NCBI GenBank assembly: GCA_964467315.1
Contig: CAYXSA010000008.1
Location: 6,164-70,163 of the forward strand
DNA length: 64,000 nt
Reading direction: 5' to 3'
From: JAAFIM01 sp964467315
Lineage (GTDB): Bacteria; Bacteroidota; Bacteroidia; Chitinophagales; Saprospiraceae
The notes under the pieces: model-generated
Databases searched by the model: none
What the model saw: the letters and a program-made list of their open reading frames with translations, nothing else
Told to the model about the DNA's origin: nothing
Position numbers and translations under genes: made by a program
Part shown: positions 42,543 through 51,056 of the stretch, piece after piece
Layout of the letters: every line of letters starts with the position of its first letter
How positions within the stretch are numbered: the stretch's first letter is position 1

Positions 42543-43988
42543 ATGCTGTTCAATTCCTTAGAATTTATTGTATTTCTGCCTCTTGTTTTTTGTTTGTACT
42601 GGTTGGTTTGTCAGCGAAATTTAAGCGTACAAAATGCTTTATTGTTGGCTGCAAGCTACCTGTTTTATGGGTGGTGGGATTTTCGATTTTTGGGCTTGTT
42701 GTTTATTAGCTCGATTGTCGATTATATCGTTGGTTTGCGAATTCATGCCACAGACGAGGAGCAAAGGCGCAAGCGCTGGTTGTGGGTGAGTATTGTGATA
42801 AATTTGGGTATACTTGTCTTTTTTAAGTATTTTAATTTTTTTGTAGATTCTTTTATTGCTGCATTTGCTGGTATTGGGATAGAATTGGAGGCGCGTACTT
42901 GGAACATTCTTTTGCCTGTGGGCATTAGTTTTTATACTTTTCAGGCGCTTTCTTACAGCATTGACATTTATCGTCGGCAGTTGGTACCAACTAAAGATAT
43001 TATTGCTTACCTCACTTTTGTTGCTTTTTTTCCGCAACTTGTAGCGGGGCCTATTGAGCGTGCTGCGCATTTATTGCCTCAATTTTATCAGCCAAGAATT
43101 TTTCGTTATGAAGATGCTTCAGACGGTGTGCGGCGTATTCTATGGGGGTTTTTCAAAAAAATGGTTGTGGCGGATAATCTTGCTACCAATGTCAACTATA
43201 TTTTTGATAATTGCGAAACTATGCCTGCGAGTATTTTGTGTTTGGGGGCGGTTTTGTTTGCCTTTCAGATTTATTGCGACTTTTCGGGTTATTCAGAAAT
43301 TGCGGTAGGCTGTGCAGCCTTATTTGGCTTTAAGCTCATGGATAATTTTAGAATGCCTTATTTTTCGCGTGATGTGGGCGAGTTTTGGAAACGCTGGCAT
43401 ATTTCCCTTTCTACTTGGTTTCAGGACTATGTTTATATTCCTTTGGGAGGCAACAAAGGGGGCAAGGCTCAACAGGTTCGCAACAGCATTATCACCTTTA
43501 GTGTTAGTGGGTTTTGGCATGGAGCCAATTGGACATATCTATTTTGGGGCTTTCTCAATGGTTTATACTATCTGCCGCTTATTTTATTTGGACGAACCAA
43601 ACGTAGCGATGTAGTAGCGCAAGAGTCTTGGCTATTGCCTTCTTTGCGCGAGGCTGTAGCGCTTGTTCTTACCTTTTCTCTTATCTGTTTTACTTGGATA
43701 TTTTTTCGGGCAAAAAGCATGACAGAGGCAGGGATATATATCAGCAATATATTTTCGATGTCTTTGTTTTCCAATCCTTTGGCTGCGGTAGATGGTTTGG
43801 AAAGAACCGTGTACTTCTGGTTAATTTTGCTTGTAACCATCGAATGGTTTAGACGCAAAGAGAAACATGTTTTGGATATTCCGCAGCAGCCGACTTGGCT
43901 GCGCTGGTCGATTTATATGCTACTTTGTCTAAGTATTGTGCATTTTGGCTATGCGGGCGTTTCTCAATTTATCTATTTTCAATTTTAA
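42543..43988 (+). CDS. MBOAT-family O-acyltransferase (AlgI-like)
   Basis: 481 residues from MLFNSLEFIVFLPLVFCLYW; upstream frame is ME copy 19. LPVGISFYTFQALSYSIDIY, FFPQLVAGPIERAAHLLPQF, YCDFSGYSEIAVGCAALFGF and SVSGFWHGANWTYLFWGFLN (catalytic His) identify the AlgI group. About ten membrane helices. It transfers acyl groups to an exported polysaccharide or cell-wall polymer together with the SGNH protein encoded 9 bp downstream. Confidence 0.93.
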   Translation: MLFNSLEFIVFLPLVFCLYWLVCQRNLSVQNALLLAASYLFYGWWDFRFLGLLFISSIVDYIVGLRIHATDEEQRRKRWLWVSIVINLGILVFFKYFNFFVDSFIAAFAGIGIELEARTWNILLPVGISFYTFQALSYSIDIYRRQLVPTKDIIAYLTFVAFFPQLVAGPIERAAHLLPQFYQPRIFRYEDASDGVRRILWGFFKKMVVADNLATNVNYIFDNCETMPASILCLGAVLFAFQIYCDFSGYSEIAVGCAALFGFKLMDNFRMPYFSRDVGEFWKRWHISLSTWFQDYVYIPLGGNKGGKAQQVRNSIITFSVSGFWHGANWTYLFWGFLNGLYYLPLILFGRTKRSDVVAQESWLLPSLREAVALVLTFSLICFTWIFFRAKSMTEAGIYISNIFSMSLFSNPLAAVDGLERTVYFWLILLVTIEWFRRKEKHVLDIPQQPTWLRWSIYMLLCLSIVHFGYAGVSQFIYFQF

Positions 43989-43997
43989 TCGAAAGCC

Positions 43998-44909
43998 ATG
44001 CAACGGTTTATCATCAAAGTAGTATTGGGGACGCTGCTGTTTTTTGCTTTGTGGGCATTATCAATGTGCTACTTCGCCAAATTGCCCGACCAGCACCCGC
44101 TGCGTCTGGCTATTGACGGCAAAATGAACATACTGCAACAGCAAAAAAAGCCCAAAATCGTATTGATAGGCGACTCCAACCTCGCTTTGGGTATCCATAG
44201 TCCGACCCTAAAAGAGCGCTTTGGCTTGGAAGTGGTCAATATGGGCGTACACGGCGGTTTCGGTTTGCGCTTTTCGCTGGCGCAAGTCAAGGATTATTTG
44301 CAAAAGGGCGATATACTCCTCATTGTGCCTGTCTACGGCGCTTTTTCAAGCTCTTTTTACGGCTCAACCCAATTAAATTTAGCGTTGAGAACCCAACTTT
44401 CGTATCTGCAGTACATGACCAGCTTCAAACAGCTAAGTAAGGTTTTTCCTCAAGGCTTGAATCTCCGAGATTTTTATGCTTCAGTGCGCAATCAAGCCCC
44501 CACACAAGCCTATGAAATAGCTATGAACGAATACGGCGATTATACGGGGCATCATGAATTGCCCAACCAACACAGTTTTAGCATCAATTCGCCGCTTGAT
44601 ACGCTTATTCTCGAAACGAACTTGAACGAAATTAATCAGTTTGCGGCAGCAATGCAAGCAAAAGGCGTTCGCTGTTTTTACAGCGCTTCGCCTTACCCGC
44701 AGTCGCTCTACCAAAAACACGGGTTAAGCATCAACCGCTATCACCAAACCCTACAGGCGCAGCTAAAAATGCCTATTCTGGGGCAAGTTAATAGCTTCAT
44801 ATACGCAGACTCTTTATTTTTTGATACGCAAAACCATCTCAATAAAATAGGTAAAAATCTAAGAACGCAGGCTTTAGCAGATTTTTTACAACAAGCACTT
44901 CCGCAATAA
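43998..44909 (+). CDS. SGNH-like membrane-anchored acyltransferase partner
   Basis: 303 residues: N-terminal helix (FIIKVVLGTLLFFALWALSM), IVLIGDSNLALGIHSPT (GDSN in place of GDSL), VVNMGVHGGFG, and FFDTQNHLNKIGKNLRTQA with the C-terminal D..H. Such proteins work with MBOAT transporters to O-acylate polymers (compare DltD, AlgX). Both genes lie between ME copies 19 and 20. Confidence 0.8.
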   Translation: MQRFIIKVVLGTLLFFALWALSMCYFAKLPDQHPLRLAIDGKMNILQQQKKPKIVLIGDSNLALGIHSPTLKERFGLEVVNMGVHGGFGLRFSLAQVKDYLQKGDILLIVPVYGAFSSSFYGSTQLNLALRTQLSYLQYMTSFKQLSKVFPQGLNLRDFYASVRNQAPTQAYEIAMNEYGDYTGHHELPNQHSFSINSPLDTLILETNLNEINQFAAAMQAKGVRCFYSASPYPQSLYQKHGLSINRYHQTLQAQLKMPILGQVNSFIYADSLFFDTQNHLNKIGKNLRTQALADFLQQALPQ

Positions 44910-44928
44910 AAACAGGCTTTCGCAGGCG

Positions 44929-45095
44929 TTTTTTTTGGGCCTGCCCCTGCTCCCCGCCCGCCCCACGGCGTGCTTACGCACTTGTGGTAAGGCGGGCTTA
45001 AAGGTCGCAGGGTCGGGCTATCCATTGCGAGCCGTAGCACGGCGTGCCTTCGGCACTTGTGCCATGCTACGGCTCTACATTGCTATCCCTCACGC
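44929..45095 (-). repeat. ME copy 20 (C to A orientation)
   Basis: T-run/GGGCCTGCCC (variant C box, GTG changed to CTG), long arm 2 with an inserted GGCGTGCTTACGCACTTGT module also seen in copy 9, GGTCGGGCTAT, arm 1 AGCCGTAGCA..TGCTACGGCT with nested insert, TATCCCTCACGC. Confidence 0.88.
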
Positions 45096-45112
45096 AAAGA
45101 AAAATAAAGCAT

Positions 45113-45224
45113 AACCGCTTAAATAGCTGATATTCAGTTATTTAGGTGGTTTTTTATTGTGTTACGTCATTACGTCATTACGTCATTACGTGGCGACGCA
45201 TATACGTCATTACGTCGTAACGTA
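45113..45224. repeat. R1 palindrome with ACGT array (left of MazEF)
   Basis: ACCGCTTAAATAGCTGAT / ATTCAGTTATTTAGGTGGT, then ACGT motifs 45163-45224. With ME copy 21 it forms a block directly repeated at 46094-46338. Confidence 0.85.
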
Positions 45225-45264
45225 TAAAAAAGATAATCGAAGGGATAGGGGCGGGACTTGGGTT

Positions 45265-45365
45265 GCGTGAGGGATAGTAGTGGAAGCGCCGTAGGCGCTG
45301 CAACGGATAGCCCGACCGCCGCGCCCGCCCTTTGCGGGCATTGCGGCGGGCACGCCCAAAAAAAA
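45265..45365 (+). repeat. ME copy 21 (A to C orientation)
   Basis: Arm 1 AGCGCCGTAGGCGCT; arm 2 CCGCCGCGCCCGCCC-TTT-GCGGGC..GCGGCGG. Arm 2 and flanks are the same as copy 22, arm 1 is different. Confidence 0.93.
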
Positions 45366-45465
45366 TAAAAAAATTATAAAGCGGCTGAACTAAATAAAAT
45401 GTAATTACGTTGTAGTTACATAAATCTAACAATCTTTTCCTTTTTTACCTTTTATCCTTACAGTT

Positions 45466-45702
45466 ATGTTAGTAAACATTGTGCCTATCGGTAATTCTAA
45501 AGGGCTGCGCTTGAGCAAAAGCCTGATAGAAAAGTACCAGTTACGTGACCGCGTAGAAATCATCGAACAAGAAGACGGCATTATCATCCGTCCCTATCGC
45601 TCGCCGCGTGCAGGCTGGGCGGAGGCATTCAAAAAAATGCACGAAAACGGCGACGATAAACTGCTCATTCCAGATCTGTTTGAAGACGAAGAATTTGAAT
45701 AA
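45466..45702 (+). CDS. mazE: MazE-like (AbrB-type) antitoxin
   Basis: 78 residues: VNIVPIGNSKGLRLSKSLIE and LRDRVEIIEQEDGIIIRPYR form the swapped-hairpin DNA-binding fold, and the acidic tail KLLIPDLFEDEEFE binds the toxin. It is followed by a terminator-like hairpin before mazF. Confidence 0.85.
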   Translation: MLVNIVPIGNSKGLRLSKSLIEKYQLRDRVEIIEQEDGIIIRPYRSPRAGWAEAFKKMHENGDDKLLIPDLFEDEEFE

Positions 45703-45710
45703 AGCGCAAA

Positions 45711-45744
45711 GGGGCGCAGCGCTTGGAGATGCGCCCCGTTTTTA
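45711..45744 (+). terminator. Intra-operon attenuator between mazE and mazF
   Basis: GGGGCGCA-GCGCTTGGAGA-TGCGCCCC followed by GTTTTT. It should lower toxin mRNA relative to antitoxin, and it shows that the TTG/ATG codons inside it are not the mazF start. Confidence 0.65.
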
Positions 45745-45764
45745 AACTATACAAACAAAATCCA

Positions 45765-46088
45765 ATGCAGTACGAAATTGTAATTGTAAATCTTGACCCG
45801 ACTATTGGGCACGAAATCAAAAAAACACGCCCTTGTGTGGTTATCTCTCCTGACGAGATGAATGAGAATTTAGCAACTATTATAGTTTCTCCCTTGACGA
45901 GTACAGAGCGGAACAATTATCCCACACGCATTGGATTTGTGGCGGAGAATGGCATACAAAATTGGATAGTGTTAGACCAGATTAGAACCATTGACAAAGC
46001 TCGCATTAAAAAATTTACAGGAGAAAGGCTACCCGAAGAAACCGTAGATGCAGTGAAAAATATACTCCGAACAATGCTTGTAGATTAA
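45765..46088 (+). CDS. mazF: MazF/PemK-family mRNA interferase
   Basis: 107 residues from MQYEIVIVNLDPTIGHEIKK. TRPCVVISPDEMNENLATII and VSPLTSTERNNYPTRI carry the Arg/Thr catalytic positions, and NWIVLDQIRTIDKARI the C-terminal helix. Longer starts upstream fall in the attenuator hairpin. Ribosome-independent RNase, neutralised by MazE. Confidence 0.9.
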   Translation: MQYEIVIVNLDPTIGHEIKKTRPCVVISPDEMNENLATIIVSPLTSTERNNYPTRIGFVAENGIQNWIVLDQIRTIDKARIKKFTGERLPEETVDAVKNILRTMLVD

Positions 46089-46093
46089 AAATA

Positions 46094-46188
46094 CCCCCCT
46101 AAATAGCTGATAATCAGTTATTAGGGGGCTTTTTTATTGTGTTACGTCATTACGTGGCAACGTATATACGTCATTACGTCGTAACGTA
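46094..46188. repeat. R1 palindrome with ACGT array (right of MazEF)
   Basis: CCCCCCTAAATAGCTGAT / ATCAGTTATTAGGGGG and ACGT motifs 46144-46188. The stem tips changed together (CGCC to CCCC with GGCG to GGGG). Confidence 0.85.
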
Positions 46189-46229
46189 ATAAAAAAGTTA
46201 ATCGGAGGGATAGGTTTGGGATTTGGGTT

Positions 46230-46338
46230 GCGTGAGGGATAGCAATGGAGAGCCGCCATAAATGGCGGCTCGCAATGGATAGCCCGACCGCCGCGCCCGC
46301 CCTTTGCGGGCATTGCGGCGGGCACGCCCAAAAAAAAA
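46230..46338 (+). repeat. ME copy 22 (A to C orientation)
   Basis: Arm 1 AGCCGCCATaaATGGCGGCT; arm 2 identical to copy 21. Its terminal A-run doubles as the U-run of the hairpin at 46340 for the minus strand. Confidence 0.93.
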
Positions 46339-46390
46339 CGCGCACTATCCCCCAAAACTTCGGGAGATAGTGCGCATTTGTGTTTTTTGT
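46338..46390. terminator. Bidirectional hairpin terminator
   Basis: GCGCACTATCCCCC / GGGAGATAGTGCGC. On the minus strand it is followed by the T-run of the ME C box, on the plus strand by ATTTGTGTTTTTT. Confidence 0.7.
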
Positions 46391-46396
46391 TATTGC

Positions 46397-46528
46397 TTAT
46401 TGTACCTCAGGCAGGGCGACCATATTTTGGCTCACGACATAATTGATGAGCAGTACGAGGAGGACAATAAACGTGATGATGCCAAGCAGGAAGCGCTCTG
46501 TAGCGCCTTGACGGGTGGGTGCGGACAT
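46397..46528 (-). CDS. Small single-span membrane protein
   Basis: 43 residues from MSAPTRQGATERFLLGIITF; one helix (FIVLLVLLINYVV) and the end SQNMVALPEVQ. Unknown function; the clean terminator beyond its stop supports it being real. Confidence 0.5.
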   Translation of the reverse strand: MSAPTRQGATERFLLGIITFIVLLVLLINYVVSQNMVALPEVQ

Positions 46529-46690
46529 AATTTTTGGGGATATTTTCGTGTTGCGAATGTCGATAGAATTGGGCTGCAAGTTAGCTAAAAAAGCGAAGCG
46601 GGGACAAAATCGGAGCGATTTTTTTGGGGTATAGAAAATAATGTAATTTTTTTGTTTATTTTTTGTTTGCTAAATTAAAACTTTTTGTTG

Positions 46691-46698
46691 TAACTTTG
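46691..46698 (+). promoter_or_regulatory. Promoter -7 box
   Basis: TAACTTTG (TAnnTTTG) 41 bp before the glucosaminidase start. A three-codon ORF (ATGCCTCCTTAATG) abuts that start codon. Confidence 0.6.
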
Positions 46699-46738
46699 CA
46701 TTATAGGAATTGAAATCACCGCCTTTTATGCCTCCTTA

Positions 46739-47500
46739 ATGCCTTTTTATCTTATGTTTCGACACAAAAATTGGTTTTTACTGCGTCAAAAGTTGGGCGC
46801 TGCGGCGCATCGGGCGCAGGCTACGCTTGTTAGTTGGCTGCCCAAGCTAACGATAGCGGCGTTGCTTTGGCTGCTGTTTTCGAAAGAGCGTTTTAGCGTG
46901 CAAATACAATTGGGCACGCCTGCGGCGGCGGTTACGGCGGGGGCTATGGCGGCTTTGCCCCCGCCTAAGCCTTTGCAGGCTTCGAGTGCTACATTGCCAG
47001 CGCAGGCGGCTTCTATCTTGCCGCTGCCTTCTGCTGCGCCTGCCAGTGTGGGAGTATCGGCGCGCAAGCAAAAATGTTTGGATTATGTAGCCCTCTTTTT
47101 GCCCATTGCCCGCGAAGAAGCGCAGCTCTACCAAATCCCTGTAGCCATCACCTTGGCGCAGGCGCTGCTGGAAAGCAATGCGGGAGAAAGCCCCTTAGCG
47201 GCGCGGGAAAATAATCATTTCGGTATCAAATGCCCGCCGCGTTGCAGCGATTGCCGTTGCGCCACCTATGCCGACGATACGCCCAATGACAAATTTCAGG
47301 TTTACGACTCCCCTTGGTTCAGTTTCCGTGCACATAGCAAGCTGTTGCACACGCCGCGCTATCGGCATCTTTTGCAGCTACCCGCCGACGATTACAAAAA
47401 TTGGGCTTATGGCTTGCAGGCGGCAGGCTACGCTACGGATAAAAAATACGCCGAAAAACTAATAGCTATCATAGAAGAATTTCAGTTACACCGTTATTAG
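46739..47500 (+). CDS. Glucosaminidase-domain peptidoglycan hydrolase
   Basis: 253 residues. An N-terminal membrane helix (LTIAALLWLLFSKE) and an Ala/Pro-rich linker lead to a FlgJ/AcmA-type domain at about 115-250: ALYQIPVAITLAQALLESNA-like catalytic helix with Glu (LLESNAGESPLA), NNHFGIKCPPRCSDCRC, then WFSFRAHSKLLHTPRYRHLL and YATDKKYAEKLIAIIE. Cleaves glycan strands, probably from the inner-membrane outer face. The cysteine cluster CPPRCSDCRC is unusual. Confidence 0.85.
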   Translation: MPFYLMFRHKNWFLLRQKLGAAAHRAQATLVSWLPKLTIAALLWLLFSKERFSVQIQLGTPAAAVTAGAMAALPPPKPLQASSATLPAQAASILPLPSAAPASVGVSARKQKCLDYVALFLPIAREEAQLYQIPVAITLAQALLESNAGESPLAARENNHFGIKCPPRCSDCRCATYADDTPNDKFQVYDSPWFSFRAHSKLLHTPRYRHLLQLPADDYKNWAYGLQAAGYATDKKYAEKLIAIIEEFQLHRY

Positions 47501-47646
47501 TTGCACTTACTCCGACAATATCCCCTTAAATATATATAGGATACTTCTTATACGCCTTTTTTCTCCTTTTCTTTTCTCTTTCGCTCTTCGTTTCCCCCTG
47601 CTTCCTTTTTCTTTCTGCGTTGCCTTCAAGGCTCCCATCAACAACA

Positions 47647-47692
47647 AAAGCGCCCTCCGTACCTATTGGAACGGAAGACGCTTTCGGGTTTT
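47647..47692. terminator. Hairpin terminator between convergent genes
   Basis: AAAGCGCCCTCCGT / ACGGAAGACGCTTT, followed by CGGGTTTTTGG. Confidence 0.65.
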
Positions 47693-47714
47693 TGGTATTT
47701 AGTGGGTTTGCTGT

Positions 47715-49238
47715 TTATTTGCCTAAGCATTCTTTGCAGTACTTAAATCCGTCTGTATTCATGCCTGAATGCCCCCATTTCCAAACTGTACTGCCGTATT
47801 TGGAACCGCCGCTGCTGATGTTTTCTTGGGTAAAAGTGAGACTTTTTGTAAAATAAAGCCCTGTGGCATTATGTTTCAAAAAAGCCTGTCCTGCCAATGT
47901 GCGCTTCAGAATGATGCCGAAACCATTTTTTTCATACGACCAATCCGAGTCCAATTCTACAACCTTCAGCAGTGTAGTGCCTGCGGGTAGTTCTTTTTTG
48001 ACCATCTCGGTGGCAGTAGGCACAATGCGCAGGCTGCGATTGTAGTTTTTTGTGTTTGCTGTTATAGCGGGTAGGGGGCAGGCTTTTTTGCCAATAGCGG
48101 CTTTGCCTGCGTCTGTTACGTTGAGCGTAAATTCGCCTTGCGCCGTACGTTTGCCGCCTTCATTGAAAACGATTTTTACCGTGTGTGTGCCATTGGGCAG
48201 CAAATACGCATTATAGAAAAAATCTAAGGGCAAGCCTTCTCTTGCATGCTCATAGGTTCCCCATTTGTACGAGAGCGAGCCTACAACATCGGTTGCCGTT
48301 TTCGTATCAAAGCCTTGCAGAGCACAAGACACGATAGTGGAACTATTTCGTTCTCTTCCGTCGTAATTAGATATCATTACTTTGCCGTTGATATAAACCT
48401 CCATGCCGAGATTATAGGCGTTGCCGTCATCGCCACGCGCTTCGCGGATAATGTTTAGCGGCGATTTGTCGAGGAAAACATGAAAAAATATATCATCGCC
48501 CAAAGTGAAGGTATTAGAAAGTGCCGATTCGGGGCTATTGACCGTGGTAGGCGCTTTCGAGAACACGATTTTATTGAGATGCGCTTTATGCAAGCTGCCC
48601 GTTACGCCGTTATCGGGTACTTGTGGGTATTTGGCGGCTTCTTTGGCTTCTTCGTCTTTTAGGCGCTGCTCTGCCAATGCCTTTTCGCCGTCTTTTACCC
48701 CCTGTTTGAAGGAAGTTTCCAGCTTGCTAATTTCTGTGCTGGGCATGATGCAATAGCAATTTTGGTCTCTTCGATTGGTCGGGTTGGGGGCTTCGCAAAA
48801 ATGGCGCAAATAGAGCAGGGCTTCTTCGTAGCTTTTCGCGCCTGCCAGCTCGTCGAGCTTTTTCCGTCTTGTGATGCAGTCGTTGTGCTCTTTTTTCGCA
48901 TTAGCAAGGGCGGCTTCTGCGTCTTTTTTATAGGTTTCGTCGGCGGAGGTACTGTATTCGCTTTGTGTGGGAGCTTTGGCTACAGCCTTCTCGAAAACGG
49001 CTGCCGCCTCCAAGTACTTGCCGCTATCATTTAGTTTTTTGCCCTCTGCCATCAGGCCGGCGTACTCTTTTCTGCCTTCTGGCGTGTTGTTGCCTGTACT
49101 GCCTTTGACCTTATCTTTGCTACCCTTCACATCTTTTACGGCATCTTTCACATTGATTTTCGGAAATTGCGCCAGCAGCGCGTCCGTGCAGCAAAACAGA
49201 CTTAAAGAAAAGCAAACGGCTTTAATCGTGGTTTTCAT
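47715..49238 (-). CDS. Secreted protein of unknown function with TPR-like N-terminus
   Basis: 507 residues. Signal peptide MKTTIKAVCFSLSLFCCTDA to LLAQ; a Lys/Asp-rich stretch; a TPR-like pair of helices (GKYLEAAAVFEKAVAKAPTQ); Cys-rich NRRDQNCYCIMPSTEISK; then a long beta-rich part (NTFTLGDDIFFHVFLDKSPL, LPNGTHTVKIVFNEGGKRTA). No catalytic motif identified. Monocistronic. Confidence 0.6.
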   Translation of the reverse strand: MKTTIKAVCFSLSLFCCTDALLAQFPKINVKDAVKDVKGSKDKVKGSTGNNTPEGRKEYAGLMAEGKKLNDSGKYLEAAAVFEKAVAKAPTQSEYSTSADETYKKDAEAALANAKKEHNDCITRRKKLDELAGAKSYEEALLYLRHFCEAPNPTNRRDQNCYCIMPSTEISKLETSFKQGVKDGEKALAEQRLKDEEAKEAAKYPQVPDNGVTGSLHKAHLNKIVFSKAPTTVNSPESALSNTFTLGDDIFFHVFLDKSPLNIIREARGDDGNAYNLGMEVYINGKVMISNYDGRERNSSTIVSCALQGFDTKTATDVVGSLSYKWGTYEHAREGLPLDFFYNAYLLPNGTHTVKIVFNEGGKRTAQGEFTLNVTDAGKAAIGKKACPLPAITANTKNYNRSLRIVPTATEMVKKELPAGTTLLKVVELDSDWSYEKNGFGIILKRTLAGQAFLKHNATGLYFTKSLTFTQENISSGGSKYGSTVWKWGHSGMNTDGFKYCKECLGK

Positions 49239-49398
49239 TGGGTGGTGTTTTTGTAGTTATCGAATGTCGAGGGGAACTTTGCCGCCGCTTCTTGCGTGGC
49301 TATTTCTTTTACACATTCAAAAGTCCCACATAAAACCGCCCTTTGCAAAATTATTAGGCGAATGGCTCTTTTTTGAGGGCGAACGAACCAACAACATA

Positions 49399-49508
49399 TT
49401 TTTTTGGTGTGCCCCCGCACGTTTCGCGCGGGGGCGGGCTCTGCCCTACGGGGCTGCCTTCGGCGGTCGTTGCAGCCGCTGCGCGGCTTCCACTGCTATC
49501 CCTCACGC
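49399..49508 (-). repeat. ME copy 23 (C to A orientation, box B altered)
   Basis: T-run/GGTGTGCCC, CCCCCGC-ACGTTTC-GCGGGGG, a region where GGTCGGGCTAT is reduced to GCGGTC, arm 1 CAGCCGCTGCGCGGCT and TATCCCTCACGC. Confidence 0.78.
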
Positions 49509-49550
49509 TATTGCCGCTTCGCGGCGCGGGGGAAGGCTCGAACAATTCAG

Positions 49551-50582
49551 CTAATCCTCTGCGCCTATTTTTTTGATAGGGAGTTTGAGCATAGGGTATT
49601 TGCTGTCGACAAGGCTTTGTATTTGAGTTAAGGCAGCAGTAAGCACGCCTGCGCCTGCTTTGAGTATATTTTGAAAATAGTCATCTTTGCTATTTTTGCA
49701 AATTTTATACACTTGACTTTCTACAAATTGAATGGGCGAAACGCTTTTATCTTTGCCTTCATTGGCTTTAAGGGTGCCTTTGGTGCTTGCTACAGCGTCT
49801 GCTACGCTAGCGCGAAACTCTGCAAAAATCGATTTTCCACCGTCTGCCAAGCCCGCGCCGCCTATTTGTTTGATGCGTGCTTGGTGAGCGCGAATAAATA
49901 ATTCGATAGCCTCTGCTGCAAATTCCTCGAAAAATGCCTTATACTTGAAGCGGGTAATTTCGCCTGCATCTTGTATTTTTTTTGACAAGGCTTCTTTTGC
50001 CTCTGCTTGTCTTAGAGCGGTAGCCTGCGGAGTCATTTCTACGAATGCGCCTGCAAGTTTGCCGCCTGCCTTCGCATTACTTGCATCTTTTTTGAAGGCT
50101 TCTGCTTCAGCTATCCATCCCGATAGCTCCAAAAGATGCTTGGCTGCTTCCGCTGATTTTGAGCCTTTTAGCTTTTTTTCTTGCTCGCGGAAAACCTGCA
50201 GCGCCTCCTCTATGTGCGGCAAACTCATCTCGCCGAGTGTTGCTCCATAGCTTTTGCTTTTTTCCTGATAGGCGACTAAGGCTGTTTTCTTTTTGCTTAG
50301 GTCGGTCATGGCTTCTATCTCGGCAAACCTTTTAGCCTGCTTTCTGCGCCCTTCCATAACCCCTTCGCGCAATTTTTCTAAGGCTCGGCGGTGGTCGTTT
50401 GCCTCCAGACGCATTTTTTCTATGCCACTCAAGGGCTCTTTCGGTGCGCTTGCATTAACCTTGCCTCCATCGGTTTTACTGCCTTTTATGAGCAGTTGCT
50501 GGTAGCTAATTTTTTCGCGCATCGCCTTAAATTGCGCTAAAAGCGCGGCGATTTTTTCTTTCAATTTTACTATTTCTGACAT
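49551..50582 (-). CDS. Coiled-coil protein of unknown function
   Basis: 343 residues, no signal peptide. Charged helical segments dominate (VKLKEKIAALLAQFKAMREK, SGIEKMRLEANDHRRALEKL, IEEALQVFREQEKKLKGSKS). The C-terminus ends LPIKKIGAED. No family recognised. It is separated from the downstream gene by ME copy 23. Confidence 0.6.
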   Translation of the reverse strand: MSEIVKLKEKIAALLAQFKAMREKISYQQLLIKGSKTDGGKVNASAPKEPLSGIEKMRLEANDHRRALEKLREGVMEGRRKQAKRFAEIEAMTDLSKKKTALVAYQEKSKSYGATLGEMSLPHIEEALQVFREQEKKLKGSKSAEAAKHLLELSGWIAEAEAFKKDASNAKAGGKLAGAFVEMTPQATALRQAEAKEALSKKIQDAGEITRFKYKAFFEEFAAEAIELFIRAHQARIKQIGGAGLADGGKSIFAEFRASVADAVASTKGTLKANEGKDKSVSPIQFVESQVYKICKNSKDDYFQNILKAGAGVLTAALTQIQSLVDSKYPMLKLPIKKIGAED

Positions 50583-50717
50583 AATTGGGGGGACTAAAAA
50601 AATTATACAAACCCGCTAAAAGTACAAATTAGCCTCCTGAAAAGCAAGACTTTCTGGTTATTAGTCGCAAAAACTGGGTGAACGGTCATTTTTTCGGGGT
50701 GAGTGTCGAGTGAGCCG

Positions 50718-50904
50718 TTTTTTTGGGCCTGCCCCTGCGACCTTCGCCGCCAAAGGGGCGGCGAGAGCCGTAGCATGCTACGGCTCTACAGGTCGCAGGG
50801 TCGGGCTATCCATTGCGAGCCGTAGCATGGCGTGCGTTCGCTTCGCGGCTGCTTCGCAGCGGCACTTATGCCATGCTACGGCTCTACATTGCTATCCCTC
50901 AGGC
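50718..50904 (-). repeat. ME copy 24 (C to A orientation)
   Basis: T-run/GGGCCTGCCC, arm 2 with nested AGCCGTAGCATGCTACGGCT, GGTCGGGCTAT, extended arm 1, TATCCCTCAGGC. Box C changed to CCTG and box A to CAGGC: compensatory with each other (GCCTG/CAGGC). Confidence 0.88.
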
Positions 50905-50951
50905 GTTGCGCCTTAACGGCGCTAAAGCTAAAGGATAAATAAAGTTTTATT

Positions 50952-51056
50952 ACGTCGTTACGTCATGACGTAACGACGTATATACGTCATGACGTAACAA
51001 CGTAGCGCAATAAAAAAAGCGCCTAAATAACTGTATATCAGCTATTTAGGCGCTTT
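50952..51056. repeat. ACGT array with R1 palindrome
   Basis: ACGT motifs at 50952-51004, then AAGCGCCTAAATAACTGT / ATCAGCTATTTAGGCGCTT (51016-51056). The doc stop codon (TAA) lies in the palindrome. Confidence 0.87.

Noticed and set aside
30331..51004. ACGT arrays as CRISPR
   Set aside because: Units are 8 bp without distinct spacers, and no cas genes are present.
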